From: Candidatus Helarchaeota archaeon
Lineage (GTDB): Archaea > Asgardarchaeota > Lokiarchaeia > Helarchaeales > JABXJV01
NCBI GenBank assembly: GCA_013375355.1
Contig: JABXJV010000454.1
Location: forward strand, 1-15,497
Direction: 5' to 3'
DNA length: 15,497 nt
The notes below the pieces were generated by a model. That model was not told the origin of the DNA. It did not search any database and worked only from the letters and a program-made list of their open reading frames with translations. Shown one piece after another: positions 14,142-15,497 of this stretch; the first letter of the stretch is position 1; each line of letters begins with the position of its first letter. The position numbers and the translations under genes were made by a program.

Positions 14142-15161
14142 TTAACGATTTACGCTTTTTACCATACTACAAATATTATCGAGAGGAGTTCGGAACCTAA
14201 TTTCACAACCTGAACTTAGTATAAATCCTTTATCTCCCATTTTATTAATTAGGTCTTTACATTCATTCTCAATTTCGACTGCAGGTTTCATGAATAAACT
14301 TGTTGTATCAATGTTACCAATAAGACAGACATCTGATTTGATATCTTCACGAACAGCAGCTAAATCAACTTTTGAATCAAGTTCGAGGAAATCTGCTCCA
14401 GTTTCTACTAATAGATCAATAAGAGGAAACGAGTTCCCACAAACATGAAGTCCAATTTTAGTTTTTTTAAGACTTAATTCACCAATCATTTTCTTAATTG
14501 AGGGAAGACAAATCTCTTCAAATTGTTTTGGGGATAGATTATCGAAATTAGCAAATGGTTCTGCAATGGTTAAAATTTCAGCTCCTGTTTGTATTTTAGT
14601 TACACCAAATGTAACTGCTGCAAGTCTGGCAGATTCCATAACATCTTTTAATAATTCTGGATCATTGGATATTTTAGTTAAAGCTTCATCTACGCCCATT
14701 AATACTGCTGCAAATGAAAAAGGACCAGGTAAATAATTAAAAATCGCTAATTTACTACCAACTCTTTCAATTAAATTTTTTGTTAATTCAAGATTTAGAG
14801 GAAGTCGTCCTGCCTTTTTGGGGTGAGGAATACATAAGTTTTTTGCGCTTTCTGGAGTATTCACCAAGGGCTGTTTTATTCTTGGTGAAATATCTTCAAA
14901 GGTGATGATACTACAACCCATTGCAGAAGCTAAAAGAACGCTACTACTTTCCCAATTTGCATATATCCCATCATATCCACACTGTTCTTGTGCATTTAAA
15001 AGTGCATCCAGCTGCAATTGAGGATGAACCAAAGCTTCAGATATAGAAACTCCTCTATATTTTGCAGTTGCATAAGTTAATTGTGGCACAACGGGAATTT
15101 TATCTACATCTTTACAATTTATTGCTCGAAATACACGTTCTTTTGGTGTGATATCATCCAT
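14142..15161 (-). CDS. MtaA/MtbA-like methylcorrinoid methyltransferase
   Basis: 339 residues, essentially the length of methanogen MtaA/MtbA (methylcobamide:coenzyme M methyltransferases). It is a URO-D-fold zinc enzyme that takes a methyl group from a corrinoid protein and gives it to a thiol. The motif order is 'TPKERVFRAINCKDVDKIPVVP', 'GPFSFAAVLMGVDEAL', 'AEPFANFDNLSPKQFEEICLP', 'IGLHVCGNSF', 'LIGNIDTT' and 'GFILSSGCEIR'. The full H-x-C ... C zinc set is present: H239, C241 and C319, with the spacing known for MtaA-type enzymes. It is the only paralog in the window with the canonical ligands. In a non-methanogen the acceptor need not be coenzyme M; a folate- or methanopterin-linked role is an alternative. 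The corrinoid gene follows on the same strand after 235 bases. A TATA-like box (about 15186-15194) is close to the start, suggesting a very short leader. Confidence 0.9.
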   Translation of the reverse strand: MDDITPKERVFRAINCKDVDKIPVVPQLTYATAKYRGVSISEALVHPQLQLDALLNAQEQCGYDGIYANWESSSVLLASAMGCSIITFEDISPRIKQPLVNTPESAKNLCIPHPKKAGRLPLNLELTKNLIERVGSKLAIFNYLPGPFSFAAVLMGVDEALTKISNDPELLKDVMESARLAAVTFGVTKIQTGAEILTIAEPFANFDNLSPKQFEEICLPSIKKMIGELSLKKTKIGLHVCGNSFPLIDLLVETGADFLELDSKVDLAAVREDIKSDVCLIGNIDTTSLFMKPAVEIENECKDLINKMGDKGFILSSGCEIRFRTPLDNICSMVKSVNR

Positions 15162-15185
15162 ATACCACTATTAAATAATTTTAAT

Positions 15186-15194
15186 TTTATAAAT
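15186..15194 (-). promoter_or_regulatory. TATA-like box of the MtaA-like gene
   Basis: Minus-strand TTTATAAAA, about 25-33 bases before the ATG at 15161, which would give an almost leaderless transcript. The gap 15162-15336 is AT-rich and holds nothing else I can support. Confidence 0.35.
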
Positions 15195-15336
15195 TTCGTA
15201 TTATTAAAATTAATTTCAAAATAGTAAAATGCATTATAATAGAAATTATCAAGAATAAAACAATAATTAATAAGATAGAAATTTCTTGCATTAAATTAAG
15301 ATAAAGGATTTAATAAATATAGACTTAGTATTGAGT

Positions 15337-15497
15337 TCAGAGTTCTCGAGAGAATACATGAATACATCCAGTCCATCCTAAGGCTGGTTGTCCCATTGTA
15401 TGTGTTATCGCAAGGTTAAGATTGCTATCTGGGATTTGGCGTTTTGCTACTTCCTTATCTTTTCGCATCTGATAAAGAATTTCTGCAACTTGTCGAA
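15337..15497 (-). CDS. Thiolase-family protein, C-terminal end only
   Basis: The visible part is 52 residues ending at the TGA at 15337-15339; the rest is beyond the window edge. The ending 'NLNLAITHTMGQPALGWTGC' followed by IHVFSREL matches the C-terminal strand region of archaeal SCP2-type thiolases (acetyl-CoA C-acetyltransferase family), where a 'H-N/T-x-G-G' segment is followed by a hydrophobic strand. The segment before it (RQVAEILYQMRKDKEVAKRQ) is the preceding helix typical of the family. These enzymes cleave or form 3-ketoacyl-CoA. It has no active-site cysteine or other catalytic motif in the visible part. A neighbouring OB-fold or DUF35 partner cannot be seen. The call rests on a short stretch but a distinctive one. 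Confidence 0.65.
   Translation of the reverse strand, partial: RQVAEILYQMRKDKEVAKRQIPDSNLNLAITHTMGQPALGWTGCIHVFSREL

Noticed and set aside
1..15497. CRISPR array, rRNA genes or complete insertion sequence
   Set aside because: No regularly spaced short repeats, no rRNA-like stretches and no transposase with terminal repeats were seen.

Overview
The window looks like a piece of an AT-rich archaeal chromosome (most genes near 30% GC by eye). The archaeal signs are an archaeal/eukaryotic-type class II glycyl-tRNA synthetase, TATA-like boxes about 55-70 bases upstream of several starts combined with GGAGG-type ribosome sites, and TTG or GTG starts. Several uroporphyrinogen-decarboxylase-fold (URO-D) corrinoid methyltransferase paralogs sit between acyl-CoA dehydrogenase and thiolase genes. 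That mix suggests an Asgard (Lokiarchaeia-like) archaeon. The assignment is inference from gene content; no rRNA or other phylogenetic marker was tested.

Layout. 1-1115 (-) is most of an acyl-CoA dehydrogenase. 1397-4537 (+) is a 1046-residue protein I do not recognise, convergent with a small one-helix membrane zinc-ribbon protein at 4571-4954 (-). From 5080 to 8225 lies a rearranged segment. It holds an intact URO-D-family gene (5080-6249, -), a dead copy of a small membrane protein gene (6348-6575, -), a higher-GC scrap, a TylF/MycF-type O-methyltransferase (6925-7668, +), a 122-base 5' fragment of a second URO-D gene (7847-7968, -), and an intact copy of the small membrane protein gene (7998-8225, -). 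Next come a 50-residue zinc-binding protein (8286-8438, -) and a coiled-coil plus winged-helix regulator (8546-8971, -). The regulator is divergent from glyS (9126-10634, +), which is followed by a membrane-anchored transglutaminase-like protein (10692-11903, +).

The right end is a minus-strand corrinoid methyl-transfer region. A MtaA/MtbA-like zinc methyltransferase (14142-15161) is followed by a corrinoid-binding protein (13238-13906), which overlaps a second URO-D-family methyltransferase (12121-13272) by 35 bases. The last two genes are clearly richer in GC than their neighbours. The window ends in the C-terminal part of a thiolase (15337-15497, -).

How the genes fit together. The corrinoid protein can carry a methyl group between two zinc- or thiol-type URO-D methyltransferases, but the methyl donor and the final acceptor are not identifiable here. 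The dehydrogenase and thiolase point to fatty-acid or acyl-CoA beta-oxidation or its reverse. The most interesting structure is the duplicated [small membrane protein + URO-D enzyme] module. Each copy has lost a different member, and part of the URO-D repeat looks homogenised. The main unknown is the 1046-residue protein.
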